The translations under genes were made by a program, and so were the position numbers. This document shows positions 1 to 6,773 of a stretch of DNA of 9,086 nucleotides, piece by piece (the first letter of the stretch is position 1; each line of letters begins with the position of its first letter). Where the stretch lies: NCBI GenBank assembly GCA_945906975.1, contig CAMDRY010000101.1, positions 1 to 9,086 of the forward strand, in the 5' to 3' direction. The notes below the pieces were generated by a model, which ran no database searches, was not told the DNA's origin, and worked only from the letters and a program-made list of their open reading frames with translations. Source of the DNA: Bordetella parapertussis (GTDB lineage: Bacteria; Pseudomonadota; Gammaproteobacteria; Burkholderiales; SG8-39).

Positions 1-63
1 TCCGGTCTTTGCGTCAATGCGCGCACCGCCACCTGGGCCAATGCTTGCGCCGAGGCACGCGCT

Positions 64-1038
64 TCAGTCGGCACGGATGCCGGCCCGCTGGATGATGGGG
101 CGCCATCTGGCGATCTCGGCGACGATAAGATCCATGAACTGCTGCGGCGTGCCGCTGACCGGAACCGCGCCCTGGGTGGCGAGACTGTCGCGCATCGCCG
201 GCTGGGCGATGACCTTGTTCATTTCAGCGTTGAGCTTAGCCACAACCTCAGCCGGCGTGCCGGCCGGTGCGAGCAGCCCGTACCAGGCCGTGACCTCATA
301 ACCTGGCAGGCCGGCCTCCTCGGCAGTCGGCAAATCGGGCAGCGAAGCGACACGCTGGCGCGAGGTCACCGCCAGCGCCCTCACCTTGCCGCCACGGATA
401 TGCGGCATGGCAGAGGCGAGCGGTTCAACCATCAACTGGATCTGTCCGCCTATCAGGTCGGGTATGGCCTGGCCACTGCCCTTGTAGGGCACGTGGACCA
501 TTTCGATACCGGCCAGGCTTTTCAGATATTCGCCCGCAAGGTGCTGCGCCGCGCCGTTGCCGCCCGAGCCGAAGTTGATGGTGTTGGGCTTGGCGCGCGC
601 AAGCTCGATCAGCTCGCGCAAGGAAGCGACTGGCAGGCTTGCATTGACGATCACCACCAGCGGCACCGAGGCCATCTGCCCGATGGCGGCAAAATCCTTT
701 ACCGGATCAAACGGCAGCTTGCGGTAAATGCTCGGCGACAGCGCGTGTGCCGAGGGCGTCATGAACAGCGTATGGCCGTCGGGCGCGGATTTGGCCACCA
801 AATCGGTCGCCAGTGTCGCGCCGGCGCCCGGCCGGTTCTCGACAATGACCTGTTGACCGAGGTTTTCCGACAAGCGCTGCGCAATCAGGCGCGCCATGAT
901 GTCGTTGCCACCCCCGGGCGGCGCGCCAACGAGAATACGCACCGGCTTGACCGGATACGCCGTCTGCGCGAGCAAGGGTGCCGCGCTCAGGCACAGCGTC
1001 AAGCCAAGGAAGGCGCAGAGGCGCGATGGCGTTTTCAT
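64..1038 (-). CDS. Bug-family (TctC-like) periplasmic solute-binding protein
   Basis: Extracytoplasmic receptor of the tripartite tricarboxylate transporter (Bug) family, which binds carboxylates or other small solutes in the periplasm. The 324-residue product has a signal peptide (MKTPSR, then a hydrophobic LCAFLGLTLCLSAAPLLA) with likely cleavage after residue 24. The mature start, YPVKPVRILVGAPPGGGND (residues 28-46), is the family hallmark. Further family blocks follow: VENRPGAG at 67-73, PDGHTLFM at 87-93, KLPFDPVKDF near 107-116, HVPYKG at 182-187, PHIRGGKVRALAVT at 212-225 and LAPAGTP at 256-262. Length is normal. Two ATGs are adjacent. The second (1038) sits 7 nt from AGGAG and is preferred; the first (1041) is only 4 nt away. 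It follows the second Bug gene by 10 bp and is surely cotranscribed with it. No TctA/TctB membrane partner is in view, which is common for Bug receptors. The ligand cannot be read from sequence. Confidence 0.95.
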   Translation of the reverse strand: MKTPSRLCAFLGLTLCLSAAPLLAQTAYPVKPVRILVGAPPGGGNDIMARLIAQRLSENLGQQVIVENRPGAGATLATDLVAKSAPDGHTLFMTPSAHALSPSIYRKLPFDPVKDFAAIGQMASVPLVVIVNASLPVASLRELIELARAKPNTINFGSGGNGAAQHLAGEYLKSLAGIEMVHVPYKGSGQAIPDLIGGQIQLMVEPLASAMPHIRGGKVRALAVTSRQRVASLPDLPTAEEAGLPGYEVTAWYGLLAPAGTPAEVVAKLNAEMNKVIAQPAMRDSLATQGAVPVSGTPQQFMDLIVAEIARWRPIIQRAGIRAD

Positions 1039-1045
1039 CATGGCT

Positions 1046-1050
1046 CTCCT
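1046..1050 (-). promoter_or_regulatory. Shine-Dalgarno for the downstream Bug gene
   Basis: AGGAG on the minus strand, with its first two bases inside the TAG stop codon (1049-1051) of the upstream Bug gene. Spacing is 4 nt to the ATG at 1041 and 7 nt to the ATG at 1038, which favours the second ATG. Overlap of stop codon and ribosome site suggests translational coupling of the two receptors. Confidence 0.65.
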
Positions 1051-2047
1051 AGTTCGCGCTCATGCCGGCGTCCTGCACCACCTTGCGCCACTTGGCCAGT
1101 TCCTTTTCGACGTAGGCGCCGAACTCCGCCGGCGTGCTGCCCACTGTCTCGAACCCGATCGCGGCAAAGCGCTGCTTCACATCGGGCAGGGCCAGCGCCT
1201 TCACCACCTCGGCCTGCATGCGTGTGACGATATCGCGTGGCGTGCCGGCCGGTGCAATCAGCCCGTTCCAGACGTTAACCTCAAAGCCGGGAAAACCCGA
1301 CTCGGCCATGGTCGGCACGTCGGGCAGCGTGGCCGAGCGCGCCAGCGTGGTCACCGCCAGCGCACGCAACTTGCCGCTCCTGATATGCGGCAGCGTGCCC
1401 GAGGGCGTGTCAAAGTACAGCGTCGCCTCGCCGCTCAGCATGGCGGTGCTCGCCTGCGGCCCGCCCTTGTAAGGCACGTGAACGATATTGATGCCGGCGC
1501 TGGACTTGAACAGTTCACCCGCAAGATGCGGTCCGGTGGCGGTGCCGGCCGAGGCCATGTTGAGCGTGCCCGGCTTTGCCCTGGCAAGCTCAACCAGATC
1601 ACGCACGGTTTTTACCGGCAGCTCCGCGTTGACCACCAACACCAGCGGCAGCGAGGTCAGCCAGCTGACCGGCTCAAAGTCTTTGAGCGTGTCATAGGGC
1701 ATTTTTTTCTGCAACGCCGGGTTGATGACGTGCGGTGTGGTCACCGCGCCAAAGGTATAGCCGTCCGCAGCCGAACGCGCCATCGCCTCGGTGCCTATCA
1801 TGTGGCCGGCACCGGCGCGGTTGTCCACCAGCACCGTCTGGCCCAGCGACAGGGCGAGCTTTTCAGCCAGCACGCGTACCGCCAGGTCGGTGGGTCCGCC
1901 CGGCGCCGCCGGCACGATGATGCGCACCGGCTTGGCCGGCCAGGCCTGTTGCGCCGGGGCAGCAGCGCTGAACAACAGCGCTGCGAACAGCGGGACCACC
2001 ACCCGGGCGAACACCTTCGTGAAACAGCTCAAAATTTGCTTCTGCAT
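1049..2047 (-). CDS. Bug-family (TctC-like) periplasmic solute-binding protein
   Basis: Second Bug receptor, 332 residues, paralogous to its downstream neighbour. The signal peptide has a basic n-region (MQKQILSCFTKVFAR), a hydrophobic VVVPLFAALLFSAAA and probable cleavage after APA (residue 32). Family blocks: WPAKPVRIIVPAAPGGPTD (36-54), VDNRAGAG (74-81), ADGYTFG (94-100), MPYDTLKDF (116-124), HVPYKGGPQA (190-199), PHIRSGKLRALAVT (220-233), LPDVPTMAESGFPGFE (241-256) and IAPAGTP (264-270). The frame stays open upstream to 2128, but ATG 2047 has AGGAG 5 nt before it and directly precedes the signal peptide, so it is chosen. It is first of a two-gene unit. The pair is unlikely to be a simple recent duplicate, because the sequences differ at many positions in the binding lobes. 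Ligand unknown. Confidence 0.95.
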   Translation of the reverse strand: MQKQILSCFTKVFARVVVPLFAALLFSAAAPAQQAWPAKPVRIIVPAAPGGPTDLAVRVLAEKLALSLGQTVLVDNRAGAGHMIGTEAMARSAADGYTFGAVTTPHVINPALQKKMPYDTLKDFEPVSWLTSLPLVLVVNAELPVKTVRDLVELARAKPGTLNMASAGTATGPHLAGELFKSSAGINIVHVPYKGGPQASTAMLSGEATLYFDTPSGTLPHIRSGKLRALAVTTLARSATLPDVPTMAESGFPGFEVNVWNGLIAPAGTPRDIVTRMQAEVVKALALPDVKQRFAAIGFETVGSTPAEFGAYVEKELAKWRKVVQDAGMSAN

Positions 2048-2126
2048 GCGGGCTCCTTTTTGCAACAACAACACGGGTCGGACCGCGCCCCTGGGCTGGC
2101 GGTCTCGTTGTGGGTGAATCTGTTCC

Positions 2127-2178
2127 ATTGTAAAACCATGAATCTATGACGCTATGATGCAATTGCGTTACGACGCTA
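2127..2178 (-). promoter_or_regulatory. Candidate promoter and operator of the Bug gene pair
   Basis: On the minus strand a -10-like TACAAT (2127-2132) lies about 80 bp before the first Bug start. No good -35 lies at 16-18 bp. That position is instead occupied by TAGCGTCATA (2145-2154), which recurs as TAGCGTCGTA at 2169-2178. The two 10-bp direct repeats are spaced 24 bp apart and differ by one base. Between them is the palindrome GCAATTGC (2159-2166). A weak -35 overlapped by one repeat would suit an activator or repressor site. This is inference from spacing only, and no regulator gene is in the window. Confidence 0.35.
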
Positions 2179-2222
2179 CAACAGCTTGAAACTACCGCGC
2201 AATAACTGCCTTGCCCCTAAGC

Positions 2223-2257
2223 TTGGACCTTAGACATTAGACATTAGACCTTGGACC
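2223..2257. repeat. Tandem heptamer array, 5 copies (TTRGACM)
   Basis: Five contiguous 7-bp units fill 2223-2257 exactly: TTGGACC, TTAGACA, TTAGACA, TTAGACC, TTGGACC. The array lies in the gap between the NMT1-like pair (stop at 2263) and the Bug pair, so any read-through transcript would carry it. It is not part of a gene and forms no obvious hairpin. It resembles in form the heptanucleotide STRR repeats described in filamentous cyanobacteria, though the unit sequence differs. Confidence 0.85.
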
Positions 2258-2262
2258 ACGCG

Positions 2263-3168
2263 CTAACCAACCGCGCGCGCCGCGCGCAAATAATCATCGA
2301 CGACATAAGCGGCCGCTTCAGACGGCGCCTCTTGCGGCAACAGACCCGCCTGCTTTTGCGTGACAACCACTTTTTCCAGGCCTTTGCGGTTGACCGACAT
2401 GTCACGGGTCAGCGCGTTGGTGCCGGTGTAATAGTCCCAGGCGCGTTCGGCATAGTCGAGCCGCGTCGGCAGTTCGCGCTCGGCGATCGCCGCCGTCCCG
2501 GCGCGGTTGGCATAGACCCAGTCGGTGGCCTTGGACATGGCGCGTAAAAACCGCACCATCACGTCGCGCTTGGCGCGCGCCCGGCTGTCATCGACGTTCA
2601 CCGACACAAACTGCCATTCGGGCACATAGTTGTTAATCTCGCCCAGGCTGCGGAAACCGGCGTCCTCGGCGACGTAATTCCACGGAATTGACTGCAGCCC
2701 GCCGTCTATGCTGCCGGCCAGCAGCGCCTTGTGGCGCGGCGGCACGCCGCCCGTCTCCTTGACGGTGTAATCGCCCGGATAGTGCAGGCCGTGCTTGGAC
2801 AGCATTTCCTTGAGCTGAAAAAAGCTGCCCTCTGTCATGTTGAGAATGCCGAAGGTCGCGCCCTTCATGTCCTCGATGCGCTCGAAACGCGAATTGACGA
2901 TGAGCGAATGGCTGAGCTTGCCGTTGTTGCCGGCCACCACGCGCAATGGACCGCCGGCTGCGGCGTTCTGCAGCACCGCTTCGCAGGTACCTATGACCGC
3001 CTGCAGCTCGCCGCTGGTAAGGGGCTCGACCTGGGACGCATTGCCTATCATGGCAATCTCGACGTCCAGGTTCTCGGCGGCGAAAAAACCCTGGTCGCGC
3101 GCGGCCCACAGCGGTACATAAAAAAATGTCAACGACACAATGCCAACCTTGAACTTGTCCCCGGGCAT
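2263..3168 (-). CDS. NMT1/THI5-like binding-protein-fold protein, no signal peptide
   Basis: A 301-residue protein with the periplasmic-binding-protein type II fold of the NMT1/THI5-like (nitrate, sulfonate or taurine SsuA-like) group. It reads MPGDKFKVGIVSLTFFYVPLWAA at the N-terminus, then QGFFAAENLDVEIA (26-39), TSGELQAVIG (51-60), the lobe-crossing MTEGSFF (111-117), GSIDGGLQSIPW (152-163) and WDYYTGTN (244-251). No signal peptide, lipobox or membrane segment is visible. ATG 3168 has AAGGA 6 nt upstream (3175-3179), so the start is good and the frame before it adds only five residues from a TTG. It follows its paralogue by 11 nt and is clearly cotranscribed. No ABC permease or ATPase gene is present. 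It could be a cytoplasmic sensor or enzyme: 4,5-dihydroxyphthalate decarboxylase and MqnA/MqnD are known cytoplasmic users of this fold. Specific function unknown. Confidence 0.85.
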   Translation of the reverse strand: MPGDKFKVGIVSLTFFYVPLWAARDQGFFAAENLDVEIAMIGNASQVEPLTSGELQAVIGTCEAVLQNAAAGGPLRVVAGNNGKLSHSLIVNSRFERIEDMKGATFGILNMTEGSFFQLKEMLSKHGLHYPGDYTVKETGGVPPRHKALLAGSIDGGLQSIPWNYVAEDAGFRSLGEINNYVPEWQFVSVNVDDSRARAKRDVMVRFLRAMSKATDWVYANRAGTAAIAERELPTRLDYAERAWDYYTGTNALTRDMSVNRKGLEKVVVTQKQAGLLPQEAPSEAAAYVVDDYLRAARAVG

Positions 3169-3179
3169 GGGTTTTCCTT

Positions 3180-4094
3180 TCAACGATGCAACGAATTGCG
3201 GGCAGCGTCCAGATAGCGGCGCTGTATGTATTTTTCCGGCACGGCCACCAGCGAGCCGGGCAGCAGTCCGGCCTTGACCTGGCTCTGGATGACGCGCGCA
3301 AGTCCGGGGCGGTTGACCTCGAGGTCGCGCGTGATGTTACCGCCGGAAATAAAGTAATCCCAGCCGCGCTCGGCATGTGCCAGCGGAATGCCGATCTCGC
3401 GCGCCGCCAGCACCGTCGCGCCGGCGCGATCGGGGTACATCCATTCACTGCCGCGCAGCATCGCGCGCAAAAAGCGCTCCACCGTATCGGCGTTCTGTTC
3501 CGCCCAGCACGCATCGACGTTGAAGCTGTTGAACTGCCAGTCGGGAATGTAATCGTTGATGTTGCCAAGGGTGTTGAAGCCCGCCTCCTCGGCGGTATAG
3601 ACCCAGGGGATGGACTGCAGACCCGCGTCTATCTTGCCCTCCAGCAACAGCTGGTGGCGATGCGGCGCGCCGCCGGTGGGCATGACCTTGTAGTCCTGCG
3701 GATAGTGCATGCCGTGCTTTTCCAGCATGGGCTGGAAGTGAAAAAAACTGCCCTCGGTGAAGGTCAGGATGCCCAGCGTCGCACCGCGCAAATCTTCGAT
3801 GCGCTTGAACCTGGGCTGGGTGATGAGGAAATGGCTCAGGCGCCCCGAATTGCCCGCGACGATGGCCAGCGTGCCGCCGGCCTCGACGTTCTGCACCACG
3901 CCCTCGGGCGGCGCGCCGGTGATCTGCAATTCACCCGACAGCAACTTGGCCGCCTGCGTGCCCGAGCCAATGACGGACATCGTGACATCGAGGCCCTCAG
4001 CGGCGAAATAGCCCTGCTCCAGCGCGGCCCACACCGGCACATAATAAAAGGTGCGCGAAATCAGGCCAAAGGCCAACTTTATTGGAACACTCAC
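3180..4094 (-). CDS. NMT1/THI5-like binding-protein-fold protein, no signal peptide
   Basis: A 304-residue paralogue of the next gene downstream, alignable end to end and by eye about half identical. Shared blocks: FYYVPVWAALEQGYFAAEGLDV (here 16-37), LSGELQ (52-57), GNSGRLSHFLI (81-91), RFKRIEDLRGATLGIL (95-110), FTEGSFF (112-118), GLQSIPW (158-164), WQFNSFNVD (186-194), RFLRAM (207-212) and NRPGLARV (261-268). The start is GTG 4094: a near-ideal AAGGAGG lies 5 nt upstream (4100-4106), whereas the earlier ATG at 4124 has no ribosome site and would put the Shine-Dalgarno inside the gene. With the GTG start the product begins MSVPIKLAFG and has no signal peptide; the longer start adds only polar residues, so it does not supply one either. 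First gene of a two-gene unit. Family membership is clear; ligand or reaction is not. Confidence 0.85.
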   Translation of the reverse strand: MSVPIKLAFGLISRTFYYVPVWAALEQGYFAAEGLDVTMSVIGSGTQAAKLLSGELQITGAPPEGVVQNVEAGGTLAIVAGNSGRLSHFLITQPRFKRIEDLRGATLGILTFTEGSFFHFQPMLEKHGMHYPQDYKVMPTGGAPHRHQLLLEGKIDAGLQSIPWVYTAEEAGFNTLGNINDYIPDWQFNSFNVDACWAEQNADTVERFLRAMLRGSEWMYPDRAGATVLAAREIGIPLAHAERGWDYFISGGNITRDLEVNRPGLARVIQSQVKAGLLPGSLVAVPEKYIQRRYLDAARNSLHR

Positions 4095-4099
4095 CGACT

Positions 4100-4106
4100 C
4101 CTCCTT
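4100..4106 (-). promoter_or_regulatory. Strong Shine-Dalgarno deciding a GTG start
   Basis: AAGGAGG on the minus strand, 5 nt before GTG 4094. It is the strongest ribosome site in the window. It argues that the 304-residue product, not the 314-residue form from ATG 4124, is made. Confidence 0.8.
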
Positions 4107-4142
4107 GGTCACAGCCCGGGTCATGTGCTGCGCCCGTTTGCT

Positions 4143-4178
4143 GAGTCAGACTCTAAGTCGGATGGCCGCATTGGGCAA
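4143..4178 (-). promoter_or_regulatory. Candidate promoter with dyad for the NMT1-like pair
   Basis: Minus strand TTGCCC (4173-4178), a 17-bp spacer, then TAGAGT (4150-4155). Each hexamer matches the sigma70 consensus at 4 of 6 positions, about 56 bp before the GTG start. A perfect odd-centred dyad, GAGTC-A-GACTC (4143-4153), overlaps the -10 and likely start point, a position typical of a repressor operator. Weak by itself; supported only by spacing and location. Confidence 0.35.
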
Positions 4179-4321
4179 CATTGAACAGGCAATCAACTGC
4201 GAAAAGAGTGGACCGGCGGATCGATGTGATCGGTGCGTTGGGCCGGCCGGCTCTGCGATCCGCCGGGCAGCGCCGTGGCGGGTTTCTTGATACGTCCGCT
4301 TTCCCCGACACCTGGAGCAAT

Positions 4322-4363
4322 CCACCCATAGCTGGCCACCCGTAGCAAGCCACCCGTACCTGC
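4322..4363. repeat. Three 14-bp imperfect tandem repeats
   Basis: CCACCC recurs at exactly 14-bp intervals (4322, 4336, 4350). The units are CCACCCATAGCTGG, CCACCCGTAGCAAG and CCACCCGTACCTGC. It lies in the 408-bp gap between the decarboxylase and the NMT1-like pair. Apart from this repeat, the terminator-like structure on its right and the candidate promoter on its left, I see nothing in that gap. An open frame there uses many rare codons and is judged non-coding. Confidence 0.6.
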
Positions 4364-4446
4364 AAACACGCTGGAAACGCGCTAGCAGAGCGGCTTTCCA
4401 GTCACTGGCCTCTGGAAAATCCTGGCCGGCCAGCACCTTGGCACGC

Positions 4447-4491
4447 AAAACGCGCGCGCACGCGCGCCGCGCAACCGGCATCGGCCGGTTT
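4447..4491 (-). terminator. Terminator-like double hairpin after the decarboxylase
   Basis: Downstream of the decarboxylase stop, the minus strand first forms a perfect 7-bp stem, AACCGGC and GCCGGTT (4484-4490 and 4473-4479), with a 4-nt loop. It then forms a GC-only stem of about 6 bp in the alternating GCGC tract (about 4452-4467), followed by G and four T residues (4447-4450). The second part has the shape of a short intrinsic terminator. The T tract is short, so efficiency is uncertain. Confidence 0.45.
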
Positions 4492-4502
4492 AAACGCGCC
4501 AC

Positions 4503-6773
4503 TCATTTCCCCGCAGGCCTGCCCGCGCCCTTGCGCACGCAATCGACGTAGAATTTTTTCTTGCCCTCGACGATTTCCGATGCAAGGCCGTGGATGTCGG
4601 TTTCAAAACCCGGGAACTTCTGGTTGAAGTCGCGCGCGAACTGCAGGTAGCGGATGATGGTCGCGTTGAAGCGCTCGCCCGGCACAAGCAACGGAATACC
4701 CGGCGGGTACGGTGTCAGCATCACGCTGGTGACGCGCCCCTCGAGGTCGTCGATGGCCACACGGTCGATTTCGCGGTGCGCCATCATGGCGTAGGCGTCC
4801 GAGGGCTTCATCGCCGGCTCCATGTCGGACAAATACATCTCGGTGGTAAGGCGCGCCACGTCATTGGCCTTGTACATGCCGTGAATCTGCTCGGACAAGT
4901 CTTTGAGACCTATACCCTCGTACAGCGGCTGCTTCTGGCAGAACTCGGGCAGCACGCGCCACATCGGCGCGTTCTTGTCGTAATCGTCCTTGAACTGCTG
5001 CAAGGCCGTCACCAGCGTGTTCCAGCGACCCTTGGTGATGCCGATGGTGAACATGATGAAGAACGAATACAGGCCCGTCTTCTCGACGATGACGCCGTGC
5101 TCGGCGAGGTAGCGCGTGACGATGGAGGCGGGAATGCCGGTCTTGGCGAACTTGCCGGACACATCCAGACCGGGCGTGATCACCGTGGCCTTGATCGGGT
5201 CGAGCAGGTTGAAGCCGGGCGCAAGATCGCCAAACCCGTGCCATTTCTCGTTGGCCTTGAGCATCCAGTCCTCGCGCGAGCCCATGCCCTCTGGCGCGAG
5301 CTTGTCCGGCCCCCAGACCTTGAACCACCAGTCCTTGCCCCACTCATCATCGACCTTACGCATGGCGCGCCGGAAGTCGAGCGCCTCCATGATCGACTCC
5401 TCGACGAGGGCGGTGCCCCCGGGCGGCTCCATCATCGCCGCGGCCACGTCACAGGACGCGATGATGGCGTACTGCGGCGAGGTCGAGGTGTGCATCAGGT
5501 AGGCCTCGTTGAACAGATGCCGGTCGAGTTTGCGCGTCTCCGACTCCTGGATCAGGATCTGCGAGGCCTGCGAGATGCCCGCGAGCAGCTTGTGCGTCGA
5601 GTGCGTGGCGTAAATGATCGCGTCCTTGGTGCGCGGACGGTCGCGGCCGATGGCGTGCATGTTCTTGTAAAAATCATGGAAGGTCGCGTGCGGCAGCCAA
5701 GCCTCGTCAAAGTGCAGGGAATCGACATAGGAGTTGAGCACATCCTTGAGCATCTCGACGTTGTAGAGCACGCCATCGTAGGTGCTTTGCGTGATGGTGA
5801 GGATGCGCGGCTTCTTGTTCAGCGCCTCGCGCGCAAACGGGTTGGCCTCGATTTTTTTTCGGATGTTCTCGGGCTGGAATTCGGACAGCGGAATGGGGCC
5901 GATGATCCCCAGGTGATTACGCGTTGGCGTCAGGAACACCGGGATCGCGCCGGTCATGATGATCGAATGCAGGATGGACTTGTGGCAGTTGCGGTCCACC
6001 ACCACGATGTCGCCCGAGGCCACGGTCGAGTGCCAGACCATCTTGTTCGATGTGGAGGTGCCGTTGGTGACGAAAAAACAATGGTCGGCGCCGAAAATAC
6101 GCGCGGCGTTGCGCTCGGATGCGGCCACCGGACCGGTGTGGTCGAGCAGTTGCCCCAGCTCGTCGACGGCGTTGCAGACGTCGGCACGCAGCATGTTCTC
6201 ACCGAAAAACTGGTGGAACATCTGGCCGACCGGGCTTTTGAGAAACGCCACACCGCCCGAGTGACCGGGGCAGTGCCACGAATAGGAGCCGTCCTGCGCA
6301 TAGTGCGTCAGCGCGCGAAAGAACGGCGGCGCGAGGCCGTCAAGATAGCTCTTCGCCTCGCGGATGATGTGGCGCGCGACAAACTCGGGCGTGTCCTCGA
6401 ACATGTGGATGAAACCGTGCAGCTCGCGCAGGATGTTGTTGGGGATGTGGCGCGAGGTGCGCGTCTCGCCATAAAGATAAATGGGGATATCGGCGTTGCG
6501 GCGGCGGATCTCCTCGATGAACACGCGCAGGTTGAGCACCGCCGGATCGAGTTCGGGGCCGGGCGTGAATTCCTCATCGTCGATGGAAAGGATAAAGGCC
6601 GAGGCGCGCGACTGCTGCTGCGCGAACTGCGACAGGTCGCCGTAGCTGGTCACCCCCAGCACCTCCATATCCTCGCCCTCGAGCGCCTTGGCGAGGGCGC
6701 GAATACCCAGGCCAGACGTGTTTTCGGAACGAAAGTCTTCATCGATGATGACGACGGGAAAGCGGAACTTCAT
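4503..6773 (-). CDS. PLP-dependent Orn/Lys/Arg decarboxylase (AdiA/LdcI type)
   Basis: Fold-type I PLP decarboxylase of 756 residues, the size of E. coli AdiA. It removes CO2 from a basic amino acid to give agmatine, cadaverine or putrescine, consuming a proton in the cytoplasm. Residues 1 to about 140 form the receiver-like wing domain (MKFRFPVVIIDEDF start). The catalytic core has NGTSTSNK (237-244, phosphate binding), DRNCHKS (260-266, with H264 expected to stack on the cofactor), LHFDEAW (D356 expected to hold the pyridine nitrogen) and the family signature THSTHK with Schiff-base K395. The C-terminal domain has TPYPPGIPLLVPGE (687-700) and PGFETDIHG (721-729). ATG 6773 follows GGAGA by 8 nt; the open frame upstream (to 6890) is arginine-rich low-complexity sequence and is excluded. 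Substrate is unresolved: FDEAW and ATHSTHK are AdiA-like, but the EHGVIVEKTG region is LdcI-like. It appears monocistronic, with its own promoter and a terminator-like end. Confidence 0.95.
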   Translation of the reverse strand: MKFRFPVVIIDEDFRSENTSGLGIRALAKALEGEDMEVLGVTSYGDLSQFAQQQSRASAFILSIDDEEFTPGPELDPAVLNLRVFIEEIRRRNADIPIYLYGETRTSRHIPNNILRELHGFIHMFEDTPEFVARHIIREAKSYLDGLAPPFFRALTHYAQDGSYSWHCPGHSGGVAFLKSPVGQMFHQFFGENMLRADVCNAVDELGQLLDHTGPVAASERNAARIFGADHCFFVTNGTSTSNKMVWHSTVASGDIVVVDRNCHKSILHSIIMTGAIPVFLTPTRNHLGIIGPIPLSEFQPENIRKKIEANPFAREALNKKPRILTITQSTYDGVLYNVEMLKDVLNSYVDSLHFDEAWLPHATFHDFYKNMHAIGRDRPRTKDAIIYATHSTHKLLAGISQASQILIQESETRKLDRHLFNEAYLMHTSTSPQYAIIASCDVAAAMMEPPGGTALVEESIMEALDFRRAMRKVDDEWGKDWWFKVWGPDKLAPEGMGSREDWMLKANEKWHGFGDLAPGFNLLDPIKATVITPGLDVSGKFAKTGIPASIVTRYLAEHGVIVEKTGLYSFFIMFTIGITKGRWNTLVTALQQFKDDYDKNAPMWRVLPEFCQKQPLYEGIGLKDLSEQIHGMYKANDVARLTTEMYLSDMEPAMKPSDAYAMMAHREIDRVAIDDLEGRVTSVMLTPYPPGIPLLVPGERFNATIIRYLQFARDFNQKFPGFETDIHGLASEIVEGKKKFYVDCVRKGAGRPAGK

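Noticed and set aside
1..63. Start of another minus-strand gene after the last Bug gene
   Set aside because: Possible GTG or TTG starts exist, with a weak AGGTGG, but at most 11 codons are visible, so no gene can be supported.
2263..4094. NMT1-like pair as THI5-type HMP-phosphate synthases
   Set aside because: The CCCFC motif of the fungal enzyme is absent from both proteins, and no thiamine genes or TPP riboswitch are nearby.
4146..4502. 118-codon minus-strand frame beginning with GTG right after the decarboxylase stop
   Set aside because: It runs through both hairpins, uses many rare codons (AGG, AGA, CTA, TTA, CGA, GGA), lacks a ribosome site and resembles no family I know.
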